Of a stretch of 17,267 nucleotides of DNA, positions 6,882-13,574 are shown in pieces. The notes under the pieces are model-generated. The model saw only the letters and a list, made by a program, of their open reading frames with translations. It was not told the origin of the DNA and made no database searches. The stretch comes from Rhodoferax sp. UBA5149. Lineage in GTDB: Bacteria > Pseudomonadota > Gammaproteobacteria > Burkholderiales > Burkholderiaceae_C. The stretch spans positions 1 to 17,267 of the forward strand of contig NZ_DHXT01000108.1 in the NCBI RefSeq assembly GCF_002413825.1, in the 5' to 3' direction. A program made the position numbers and the translations under genes. How positions within the stretch are numbered: the stretch's first letter is position 1; each line of letters starts with the position of its first letter.

Positions 6882-8081
6882 TTAAGGCCGCAACGGGTCC
6901 GCAAAGCGGCGCCAGCTGATGCAGCGCACGCCTTCCCGCGTGTAGCTCTCTTCGGCGCCGTGGAGAAGCCAGGGTTCGGGCACCGGCTCCGTCACAAAGC
7001 GGGCAGCACGCTGGCCAGCGCGCACCAAGTCTGGCGTGATGGTTTGGCTGGACTTGATTTCGACGCACTGCAGACCTTGCGATGTCTCGAAGACCAGATC
7101 GGCCTCCAGCCCGTTGTTGTCGCGCCAAAAGTAGAGGTCGGCGGGCAAGCCCTGGTTAAAGCGGAATTTGCGAAACTCCCCCAATATCCACGTTTCAAAC
7201 AAGGCCCCACGCATCGGATGAAGCGCCAGCAACTGCGGGTCGCGGATGCCGAGCAGCCAGGCCGCCAGGCCGGTGTCGGTGAAATACAGCTTGGGTGTTT
7301 TGACCAGTCGTTTGCCAAAGTTGCGGTAATACGGCGGCAACAGGAACACCAGTTCACTGGATTCCAGCACGGAAAGCCAATGCCGTGCCGTCGTGTGGCT
7401 GATGCCGGCATCATTGGCCAGCGAGACCAGGTTGAGCAGTGTGCCGGTGCGGGCTGCGCACAAACGCACGAAGCGCTGGAAGGTGGACAGGTTTTGCACT
7501 TGCAGCAGCTGGCGCACGTCGCGCTCAACATAAGTGGCGATATAGCTGGAAAACCAGTCAATCGCTTCCATCGGCGAGCGGCCCGCCTGCCAGAGGGTGG
7601 GGTAGGAGCCCAGCCAGAGATGGGTGTAAAGGTCTTTGCGCACGACTTGCCCGAACTCAGACAAGGCCAGGGGCAGCAGCCTTGTGAGCCCGACCCGCCC
7701 GGCCAGTGATTGCATGACACCCGCCATCAAGCCGAATTGCTGCGACCCTGTCAGTACAAACCGTCCAGGGGTGCGATCGGCATCGACCAGTCCTTGCAAG
7801 TGCGAGAACAGGTCCGGCCAGCGCTGTGCCTCATCAAAGATGGCGCCCTGGGCAAACCGCTGCAAAAAACCCCTTGGGTCGGTCTGCGCAAAGCCGAGTT
7901 CAATCGGGTCTTCGAGAGAAATGTAGGGTTTGCCGTCAAAAACCTGGCGCACCAGCGTCGTTTTTCCCGACTGCCGGGGGCCGGTGACCGCCACGACCGG
8001 AAATTGACGCGCCAGCCGTTGCAAAGTTGCCGACAAGTCACGGGGAAAGGGGTTCATACAATTTGAATAAATTATGTTCAT
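6882..8081 (-). CDS. ATP-binding protein, AAA_14 plus DUF4143
   Basis: Predicted 399 residues from the ATG at 8081, or 391 from the in-frame ATG at 8057 (MNPFPRDL), which fits the usual family N-terminus better; neither has a ribosome site. Numbered from 8081, Walker A is GPRQSGKTT (residues 34-42) and Walker B is AIFDEAQRWP; LTGSQQFGLM looks like sensor 1. The middle contains an SYIATYVERDVRQLL helix and a winged-helix-like segment (SHTTARHWLSVLESSELVFL). The C-terminal DUF4143 domain carries GLEADLVFE...VEIKSS, the E-x-D / E-x-K layout of a PD-(D/E)xK nuclease-like fold. Such ATPases are widespread, patchily distributed and without an assigned reaction. The AT-rich upstream region differs from its neighbours and is compatible with acquisition by transfer. 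Confidence 0.88.
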   Translation of the reverse strand: MNIIYSNCMNPFPRDLSATLQRLARQFPVVAVTGPRQSGKTTLVRQVFDGKPYISLEDPIELGFAQTDPRGFLQRFAQGAIFDEAQRWPDLFSHLQGLVDADRTPGRFVLTGSQQFGLMAGVMQSLAGRVGLTRLLPLALSEFGQVVRKDLYTHLWLGSYPTLWQAGRSPMEAIDWFSSYIATYVERDVRQLLQVQNLSTFQRFVRLCAARTGTLLNLVSLANDAGISHTTARHWLSVLESSELVFLLPPYYRNFGKRLVKTPKLYFTDTGLAAWLLGIRDPQLLALHPMRGALFETWILGEFRKFRFNQGLPADLYFWRDNNGLEADLVFETSQGLQCVEIKSSQTITPDLVRAGQRAARFVTEPVPEPWLLHGAEESYTREGVRCISWRRFADPLRP

Positions 8082-8088
8082 ATTGTAT
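8056..8088. promoter_or_regulatory. Inverted repeat ATACAAT-N19-ATTGTAT, candidate operator or promoter of the DUF4143 ATPase
   Basis: Perfect 7-base arms (8056-8062 and 8082-8088) flank a 19-base AT-rich spacer. The element covers both possible start codons of the minus-strand ATPase gene. The arms are unrelated to the interspersed repeat. Spacing suits a dimeric regulator, but the arms also resemble -10 hexamers (TACAAT), so this may simply be the promoter. Confidence 0.4.
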
Positions 8089-8137
8089 AGAAGTGATTCG
8101 CCACGGAATAAAGTCTTCCAGACACGTGCCCCGCACG

Positions 8138-8155
8138 CAAACCATCGATGGTTTG
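8138..8155. promoter_or_regulatory. 18-bp perfect palindrome, candidate regulator site
   Basis: CAAACCATCGATGGTTTG is a gapless perfect palindrome, 57 bases upstream of the ATG at 8081 of the minus-strand ATPase gene and outside any plausible gene. A gapless palindrome is a poor hairpin but a good dimer-binding site. No known consensus is recognised. Confidence 0.4.
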
Positions 8156-8189
8156 ATTCTCAGGCGGGCCGAAGGGGGGCGTCCATCAG

Positions 8190-8223
8190 CCCGACCGGCC
8201 GCCAGCGATTGACGTCGGTCGGG
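8190..8223. terminator. Inverted repeat CCCGACCG / CGGTCGGG, weak terminator candidate
   Basis: Eight-base perfect arms (8190-8197, 8216-8223) with an 18-base loop, just past the TAA end of the minus-strand ORF at 8234. No T-tract follows on either strand, so it is not a standard intrinsic terminator; it could be a transcript-end stabilising hairpin. Confidence 0.3.
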
Positions 8224-8233
8224 TGGCAACCGG

Positions 8234-8584
8234 TTACTGGAAGACTAAATGGGTCGTCGAACCGTTGGCGGCTTGTGTGTCAATCGAAACCAAGACCGGC
8301 GTGCCGGTAGCGGCGATGCGGTAGCGGTCTTGTTCCGTGAGGGTCAAAACACCGGAGGCGTTGTAGTTTTTCGAGATCTGATTGACGATAGCCGTGGTGG
8401 CGGTGTCCGGTTCGACAACATAACTGCCCACCGACTGACCCGTGGGAATGGTTTTTGTGCTGTCCGTGTACAAAGTCAAGGTGCCAAAGACGCCCGTGCT
8501 GCCGACGGTCACGCTCGCGGGGAATGACGGGGGCGTCAGGTAGACGCCGTAATTCCCGCCGGCGGTGTTGGTTCCCTTCGCCAT
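8234..8584 (-). CDS. Hypothetical beta-rich protein, possibly a 5'-truncated secreted protein
   Basis: Predicted 116 residues from the ATG at 8584; the frame stays open into the purB 3' end (to 8668), but that part is only the shadow of purB. The sequence is rich in Thr, Ser, Val and Gly with beta-strand character (SVTVGSTGVFGTLTLYTDST, SYVVEPDTATTAIVNQ, NASGVLTLTEQDRYRIAATG, DTQAANGSTTHLVF). It looks like one Ig-like or surface-protein domain, yet has no signal peptide, lipobox or membrane anchor. No ribosome site is visible. The Gly/Thr-rich start resembles the linker that follows the Cys in lipoproteins, so the 5' end may have been lost next to purB. I do not recognise a named family; a real small gene and a remnant are both possible. 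Confidence 0.45.
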   Translation of the reverse strand: MAKGTNTAGGNYGVYLTPPSFPASVTVGSTGVFGTLTLYTDSTKTIPTGQSVGSYVVEPDTATTAIVNQISKNYNASGVLTLTEQDRYRIAATGTPVLVSIDTQAANGSTTHLVFQ

Positions 8585-8630
8585 GCCAAGAACTCGCTGC
8601 AACGCAGGCGGCAGTGAACCGTTAAACGTA

Positions 8631-10010
8631 TCAGACGCGCCGTGCCAGCTCGGCCGCCTTGCCGACATAGCTGCCCGGCGTCATCGCCAGCAGACGGGTT
8701 TTTTCTTCTTCCGGGAGGGCCAGTTTGGCGATGAAGCCCTGCATCAGTTCGCGCGTCATGGGTTCGCCGCGCGTGAAGGCTTTCAGCTGCTCATACGGTT
8801 GCGGCAGGCCAAAGCGGCGCATCACGGTCTGGATCGGCTCCGCCAGCACTTCCCAGGAGGCATCGAGGTCGGCCGCAATCGCGCGTTCGTTGAGTTCGAG
8901 TTTGCCCAGGCCCGCGCCCAGGGACTGGTAGGCCAGCACCGCGTAGCCCAGCGCCACGCCCATGTTGCGCAGCACGGTGCTGTCGGTCAGGTCGCGCTGC
9001 CAGCGGCTGATCGGCAGCTTTTCGCTCAGGTGCTTGAGCAGCGCGTTGGCCAGGCCCAGGTTGCCTTCGGCATTCTCGAAATCAATCGGGTTGACCTTGT
9101 GCGGCATGGTGGACGAGCCGACCTCGCCGTCGCGCAGCCTTTGCTTGAAATAGCCCAGCGAGACATAGCCCCAGACATCGCGCGACCAGTCGATCAGGAT
9201 GGTGTTGGTGCGGGCCACGGCGTCAAACAGCTCGGCCATGTAGTCGTGCGGCTCGATCTGGATGCTGTAAGGCTGGAACGTCAGCCCCAGACCGAGTGGC
9301 TCGGGCGTTTCCACCACTTTGCGGCTGAAGGCCTCCCAGTCGAAGTCGGGCCAGGCCGACAGGTGGGCGTTGTAGTTGCCCACAGCGCCATTCATCTTGC
9401 CCATGAGCTGGATGTTGGCGATTCTTTCGCGTGCCGTCGTCAGGCGCACCACGACGTTGGCGATTTCCTTGCCCACGGTGGTGGGGCTGGCGGTCTGGCC
9501 GTGGGTGCGGCTGAGCATCGACACCTCAGCAAACGCATGCGCCATCTCGCGCAGTTTGGCAATCACGGCGTCCAGCGCGGGCAGCAGCACCTGATCGCGT
9601 CCGGCCTTGAGTTGCAGCGCGTGGCTGGTGTTGTTGATGTCTTCGCTGGTGCAGGCAAAGTGCACGAACTCGCCGGCGGCCAGTAATTCGGGCCGGGCTT
9701 CAAACTTGGACTTGATCCAGTACTCGACCGCCTTCACATCGTGGTTGGTGACCTTCTCGATGGTTTTGATGGCTTCGCCATCGGCTTCGGAAAAATGCTT
9801 GACCAGGCCCAGCAAGTAAGTACGTGCTCCGGGCGTCAGCGGCTTGAATTCAGAAAAGCCGCAATCGCTCAAGGCAATGAACCAGGCCACTTCCACTTGA
9901 ACGCGGCGGTGCATATAGCCCTGCTCGCTCATCAAAGGACGGAGTTTGGCAAGCTTGGCGGCGTAGCGACCGTCGAGCGGGGAAAGGGCTGAAATGGCAG
10001 AAAAAGTCAT
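8631..10010 (-). CDS. purB: Adenylosuccinate lyase
   Basis: Predicted 459 residues from the ATG at 10010, chosen because MTFSAISALSPLDGRYAAKL is the standard N-terminus; the frame has 24 more codons upstream. PurB catalyses two fumarate-releasing steps of purine synthesis: SAICAR to AICAR, and adenylosuccinate to AMP. Visible motifs are VEVAWFIAL, TNHDVKAVEYW, CTSEDINNTSHAL, SRTHGQTASPTTVGKE, and the fumarase/aspartase-superfamily signature GSSTMPHKVNPIDFENAEGN with its mobile-loop serine. Length and motifs are those of a complete enzyme of the E. coli type. No Shine-Dalgarno site is present; a TACAAT hexamer lies 6 bases before the ATG. It is divergent from the GST gene. Confidence 0.97.
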   Translation of the reverse strand: MTFSAISALSPLDGRYAAKLAKLRPLMSEQGYMHRRVQVEVAWFIALSDCGFSEFKPLTPGARTYLLGLVKHFSEADGEAIKTIEKVTNHDVKAVEYWIKSKFEARPELLAAGEFVHFACTSEDINNTSHALQLKAGRDQVLLPALDAVIAKLREMAHAFAEVSMLSRTHGQTASPTTVGKEIANVVVRLTTARERIANIQLMGKMNGAVGNYNAHLSAWPDFDWEAFSRKVVETPEPLGLGLTFQPYSIQIEPHDYMAELFDAVARTNTILIDWSRDVWGYVSLGYFKQRLRDGEVGSSTMPHKVNPIDFENAEGNLGLANALLKHLSEKLPISRWQRDLTDSTVLRNMGVALGYAVLAYQSLGAGLGKLELNERAIAADLDASWEVLAEPIQTVMRRFGLPQPYEQLKAFTRGEPMTRELMQGFIAKLALPEEEKTRLLAMTPGSYVGKAAELARRV

Positions 10011-10016
10011 AAGCAG

Positions 10017-10022
10017 ATTGTA
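10017..10022 (-). promoter_or_regulatory. Possible -10 element of purB
   Basis: TACAAT on the minus strand (5 of 6 matches to TATAAT), separated from the purB ATG by CTGCTT. No good -35 at 16-18 bases is visible, and no purine operator was recognised. If real, transcription would start at or next to the start codon. Confidence 0.3.
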
Positions 10023-10106
10023 GGTTGCGCGCCACGTGTCATCCGGGGGTAAGTTCTGGTTAACCCCAGTGGATAGAATCAAGCTTCCTGCAACAGTAGA
10101 TCACCC

Positions 10107-10721
10107 ATGAAATTAATCGGATCCAGCACCAGCCCTTATGTACGCAAAGTGCGCGTTGTCATGGCCGAGAAAAAACTCGATTTTGTTTTCGTGACAGAGG
10201 ATGTTTGGGCGGCACAGACCACGATTGCCGAATCCAACCCCTTGGGCAAAGTGCCCTGCCTGATCATGGAAGCGGGCGAAGCGCTTTTTGATTCGCGCGT
10301 GATTGTCGAATACCTCGACACCCTGTCGCCGGTGGGCAAACTGATTCCGTCGGTCGGCCGCGAGCGGGCCGAGATCAAGACCTGGGAAGCGCTGGCCGAT
10401 GGTCTGCTGGATGCTTCCATCCTGGCGCGGCTGGAGGCCACTTGGGGCGGGCGCACTGAGGCGCAGCGCAGCCAGGCCTGGATCGACCGCCAGCTGGGCA
10501 AGGTGCAGGCGTCTTTGAAGGCCATGAGCCAGGGACTGGGCGAAAAACCTTTTTGCGCTGGCATTCACCTTAGTCTGGCCGACATTGCCGTGGGCTGCGC
10601 CCTGGGTTATCTGGACTTCCGGTTTGCGCAGATTGACTGGCGTACCGAGTATCCCAACCTGCTCAAGTTGCACGACAAGCTGATGCAGCGTCCCAGTTTT
10701 TCGGATACGCTGCCGGGTTGA
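10107..10721 (+). CDS. Glutathione S-transferase family protein (YibF-like)
   Basis: Predicted 204 residues. The N-terminal thioredoxin-fold domain (about 1-78) begins MKLIGSSTSPYVRKVRVVMA with the probable catalytic Ser9, and has the cis-proline motif NPLGKVPCLI (around residue 50) and the glutathione-contact motif FDSRVIVEYLD. The C-terminal helical domain (about 85-204) includes SLADIAVGCALGYLDFRF. The whole resembles E. coli YibF and related bacterial GSTs; substrate unknown, cytoplasmic. The ATG at 10107 starts the conserved N-terminus. A TAGAAT hexamer at 10074-10079 could be its -10. It is divergent from purB and convergent with the HD-GYP-like gene (14-base gap). Confidence 0.9.
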   Translation: MKLIGSSTSPYVRKVRVVMAEKKLDFVFVTEDVWAAQTTIAESNPLGKVPCLIMEAGEALFDSRVIVEYLDTLSPVGKLIPSVGRERAEIKTWEALADGLLDASILARLEATWGGRTEAQRSQAWIDRQLGKVQASLKAMSQGLGEKPFCAGIHLSLADIAVGCALGYLDFRFAQIDWRTEYPNLLKLHDKLMQRPSFSDTLPG

Positions 10722-10735
10722 CCGGCGCTACGCCC

Positions 10736-11968
10736 TTACCAAAGGCGGTCCGAGACCGGTGACTTGGTCAGCGGCAACAGGCGATCCAGATTGATTTTGA
10801 CCTTGACCTCATGGTGCGCCACACCGGTCACGATGCGGAATTCACGCTTGCTGGTGTCGCGCACGATCAGGTCCCCGCTGGGCATGCCGGCGCGATTGAT
10901 CAAAATGGCCACGCGCGGGGTCGTCGTGTTGGCGCCCCGTTTGATCACTACCGCAATCTCGTCGGTGCTCAGGCGCACGAACGAGCCCGGTGAGTAGATT
11001 CCCATGGCCTTGATCAAGGCCGCCCCGGCTTCGTCGACTTGGCGGTTTTCATCAAAATAACTGGCCTGCATGGCGCTTGCCGCCGACGCGGGCACGCGCG
11101 CGGCGCGCGGCGCCAGACGGGCGCCAAACATGTCAGCGCGCTGGATCAGGCGCGCCATGCGCTGACCTTCGGTGCGACCCGCCAGCGGGCCCGGTATCTT
11201 GGTGTGATGGTTGAGCACGGCCTCCAGCCAGCACGGGTCCGTCACGCCCAACTGCTGAAGCAGGCTGACAGAACGGGCGGCATGCTGGTCGATCTGACTT
11301 CGCTGCTCCGGGCTAAGGGCCTGGGTTTGCAGTGCCAGTCGGTCTTGCAGATCGGTCATGCCGATGTTCATGGTCAGCGCCGCCTTGCACAGCGTGATCT
11401 CCTGCGCGGCCGGCCACTTCAATACTTCCCGCGCGGCCAGGCTGCACATCACACTGACCAGCATGGCGTGGGTGGCACTGTAGAGCCGTACCTCACTGGC
11501 CGACAGATGGACCAAGGCAAACAATGCGCCATCCGGGTTGAAGCGTGAATGCCGGCTGAGCAGCGCCTGCAGTTTGTTCAGCCGGGTGGGAAAGCTCGCC
11601 GGGTTGTTGTCGCGCAGCATGGCACTGGCCTGCGCTTGCAGGTCCAGCCAGTCGGGCTCGCCGCTGCCACTGTTGTCACGCACGCTGTCCAGGTCGGAAG
11701 CCGAAATCTCGGTGCCTGCAATCTGCCCCAGGGCCCGGTCTTCACGCACCATGCTATGGAGTTTTCCCACATAGGCGCGATGCTGGGCCTCGGACTCGTC
11801 CACGTCAACGAACAGATTGCCGCGCTGCACGATCATCAGGTCCAGATCAGCCCGCTTGTCCACCACGTAGCCGATGGGCGCCAGCAAAACGCCGCTCGCG
11901 TCCCGCAAAGAAAAGGGAAGCGGCTGGCCGAGGCGAATGGAGTCGACGTTGATGGAGACGAGATTCAT
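10736..11968 (-). CDS. Degenerate HD-GYP domain protein, probably non-catalytic
   Basis: Predicted 410 residues, soluble. The N-terminal part (about 1-60; IRLGQPLPFSLRDASGVLLA, PIGYVVDKRADL) is a small beta domain seen before HD-GYP domains. A variable linker follows, then an HD-like helical core from about residue 160. The first His is kept (His167), but the metal-binding HDIGK is MNIGM (residues 200-204), and the HHERxDGxGYP signature is reduced to HHTKIPGPLAG (from His254). RADMFGA (Asp279) and a terminal beta segment (EIAVVIKRG, PRVAILIN) remain. HD-GYP enzymes hydrolyse cyclic-di-GMP; with the HD pair and GYP lost, hydrolysis is unlikely and a binding or scaffold role is more plausible. 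It is divergent from rfaE2. No ribosome site is evident; CATAAT lies at 11980-11985 on this strand. Confidence 0.85.
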   Translation of the reverse strand: MNLVSINVDSIRLGQPLPFSLRDASGVLLAPIGYVVDKRADLDLMIVQRGNLFVDVDESEAQHRAYVGKLHSMVREDRALGQIAGTEISASDLDSVRDNSGSGEPDWLDLQAQASAMLRDNNPASFPTRLNKLQALLSRHSRFNPDGALFALVHLSASEVRLYSATHAMLVSVMCSLAAREVLKWPAAQEITLCKAALTMNIGMTDLQDRLALQTQALSPEQRSQIDQHAARSVSLLQQLGVTDPCWLEAVLNHHTKIPGPLAGRTEGQRMARLIQRADMFGARLAPRAARVPASAASAMQASYFDENRQVDEAGAALIKAMGIYSPGSFVRLSTDEIAVVIKRGANTTTPRVAILINRAGMPSGDLIVRDTSKREFRIVTGVAHHEVKVKINLDRLLPLTKSPVSDRLW

Positions 11969-12046
11969 GAAGTGACAGAATTATGCCCATACAGCACGCC
12001 GCCTGACAGCGCACGCGTTAAAGCTGAACGGAGTTACCTGGCCTGC

Positions 12047-12052
12047 TAGCAT
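12047..12052 (+). promoter_or_regulatory. Possible -10 element of the rfaE2-sumT pair
   Basis: TAGCAT (4 of 6 matches to TATAAT), 7 bases before the ATG at 12060, with no ribosome site between. A CTGAAC at 12024-12029 has 17-base spacing but weak -35 similarity. Confidence 0.3.
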
Positions 12053-12059
12053 TGAAGTT

Positions 12060-12557
12060 ATGCCCGACTTACTTTCCATTTCTGCCCTGTCAGACAAAAT
12101 TTGCGGTCGCGACCGCGTTGTGGCCCGCCTCCATCAGCTGCCCCGCCCGCTGGTGTTTACCAATGGGGTGTTTGACGTGCTGCACCGTGGTCACGTGATG
12201 TACCTGGCGCAGGCGCGTGCGCTGGGGGCCAGTTTGCTGGTGGCGCTGAACACCGACGCGTCGGCCCGCAGACTGGGCAAAGGCCCTGACCGGCCCCTCA
12301 ACAACGAGGCCGACCGGGCTTTTGTCATGGCCGCCTTGATGTCCACCAGTCTGATCACCTGGTTTGACGAAGACACGCCTTTGGAACTGATTGCGCAAGT
12401 CAAACCCGACATCCTGGTCAAGGGCGGTGACTACGATATGCGCCGCCTGGCCGAGACGCGCGTGGTCGAATCGTATGGCGGGCGCGCGCTGGCGCTGCCT
12501 TTTGTGGACGGCTATTCCACGACGGCACTGGTGAGCAAGATCCGGCAGAGGTCATGA
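12060..12557 (+). CDS. rfaE2: D-glycero-beta-D-manno-heptose 1-phosphate adenylyltransferase
   Basis: Predicted 165 residues, a stand-alone version of the C-terminal half of E. coli HldE. It joins AMP from ATP to heptose 1-phosphate to make ADP-heptose for the LPS inner core. The nucleotidyltransferase motif FTNGVFDVLHRGHVMYL (HRGH at residues 42-45) is intact, followed by LNTDASARRLGKG, RPLNNEADRAFVMAAL, DILVKGGDYD and the terminal DGYSTTALVSKIR motif. The matching kinase gene (rfaE1) is not in the window, as expected for the split type. The stop overlaps the start of the next gene (shared ATGA at 12554-12557), implying translational coupling. Confidence 0.95.
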   Translation: MPDLLSISALSDKICGRDRVVARLHQLPRPLVFTNGVFDVLHRGHVMYLAQARALGASLLVALNTDASARRLGKGPDRPLNNEADRAFVMAALMSTSLITWFDEDTPLELIAQVKPDILVKGGDYDMRRLAETRVVESYGGRALALPFVDGYSTTALVSKIRQRS

Positions 12558-13396
12558 CGCGAAAAAACGTACTGGAGAAATCCGTGAGTCAGTTATTGCC
12601 ACCGGAGCCGCCATTCAATGCCGCCCGGAAACCATCACAGACCGGCATCGTCTACCTGGTTGGGGCCGGCCCGGGCGACCCTGAGCTATTGACACTGAAA
12701 GCCGCCCGCTTGCTGCAACAAGCCGACGTCGTCGTCTACGACAATCTGGTCAGTGAAGGTGTCGTCGGCCTGATTCACAGCGGGGCCGAGAAAATTTATG
12801 TGGGCAAGGAAAAAAATCACCACACCTTGCCGCAAACCGAGATCAATCGCCTGCTGGTCACGCTGGCCAGGCAAGGAAAAAAAGTCATTCGACTCAAAGG
12901 CGGGGACCCCTTTATTTTCGGACGTGGCGGAGAAGAACTGGAAATACTGGTGGATCAGGGCGTGGCGTTTGAAGTGGTGCCCGGCATCACCGCCGCCAGC
13001 GGTGTTGCCTGCTATGCCGGCATCCCGCTAACGCACCGGGACTATGCCCAATCGTGCCTCTTCACCACCGGCCACCTGAAGGACGGCTCACCGGACCTCG
13101 ATTGGCCGTCGCTTGCCAGACCGAATCAGACGGTCGTGATTTATATGGGATTGGGCGCCTTGCGTGAGATTGCGCGTCAACTCATGGCGCACGGCATGCC
13201 CGTCAACACGCCGGCGGCCATCATTGAAAAAGGGACGACGCGCCAGCAACAGGTCATCACCGGCACGCTGCAAACGCTGCCGGATCTGGTGCACACCGTG
13301 GGCCTGAAATCCCCCTGCCTGATCATCGTCGGCCATGTGGTGGCACTGAATAAACGACTGCAATGGTTCACCGGCGCGCAGACCCCCCGGACCTAA
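12554..13396 (+). CDS. cobA: Uroporphyrinogen-III C-methyltransferase (SUMT)
   Basis: Predicted 280 residues from ATG 12554. A GTG at 12584 with GGAG six bases upstream is a strong alternative start and would give 270 residues, the more usual length. The enzyme methylates uroporphyrinogen III at C2 and C7 using S-adenosylmethionine to form precorrin-2, for siroheme, heme d1 or cobalamin. Motifs are VGAGPGDPELLT (residues 36-47), VVYDNLVSEG, YVGKEKNHHTLPQ, RLKGGDPFIFGRGGEE, VVPGITAASGVACYAGIPLTHR, VIYMGLG, and PAAIIEKGTTRQQ. It is the stand-alone type, without the CysG dehydrogenase/ferrochelatase half. The neighbour rfaE2 belongs to another pathway, so the overlap reflects gene order rather than shared function. 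The symbol could equally be sumT or nirE. Confidence 0.93.
   Translation: MTRKNVLEKSVSQLLPPEPPFNAARKPSQTGIVYLVGAGPGDPELLTLKAARLLQQADVVVYDNLVSEGVVGLIHSGAEKIYVGKEKNHHTLPQTEINRLLVTLARQGKKVIRLKGGDPFIFGRGGEELEILVDQGVAFEVVPGITAASGVACYAGIPLTHRDYAQSCLFTTGHLKDGSPDLDWPSLARPNQTVVIYMGLGALREIARQLMAHGMPVNTPAAIIEKGTTRQQQVITGTLQTLPDLVHTVGLKSPCLIIVGHVVALNKRLQWFTGAQTPRT
12574..12577 (+). promoter_or_regulatory. Ribosome binding site favouring the GTG start at 12584
   Basis: GGAG with 6-base spacing to GTG 12584. The only purine run before ATG 12554 (AGAGG, 12547-12551) is 2 bases away, too close for efficient use, so the shorter protein may be the main product. Confidence 0.45.
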
Positions 13397-13429
13397 GTCA
13401 TGCCATGCGCCGCCACCCGGCCCTTTTCA

Positions 13430-13435
13430 TATAAT
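13430..13435 (+). promoter_or_regulatory. Consensus -10 (TATAAT) upstream of the GGDEF-EAL gene
   Basis: A perfect TATAAT in the 178-base gap 13397-13574, the longest in the window. No -35 of note at 16-18 bases (GCGCCG at 17). It would give a 5' leader of about 130 bases, in which I recognise no riboswitch, including the GEMM cyclic-di-GMP types. Confidence 0.4.
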
Positions 13436-13574
13436 TGAGGCCCCGACACGTCAGTGGCAAGGTCGCGCCAGACGGATCGTGAACCTGCGCGGTCCGCAGT
13501 GACCAATGCCCAATCGGGGTACCGGGCGAAATGAATGAAACCGCATCGACTCCCATGGATCAAGGTCATCACGC

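Noticed and set aside
8565..9686. Long plus-strand frame opposite purB
   Set aside because: Antisense shadow of purB with no recognisable domain.
13436..13574. Leader of the GGDEF-EAL gene as a cyclic-di-GMP or cobalamin riboswitch
   Set aside because: None of the conserved blocks of the GEMM or cobalamin classes could be found by eye.
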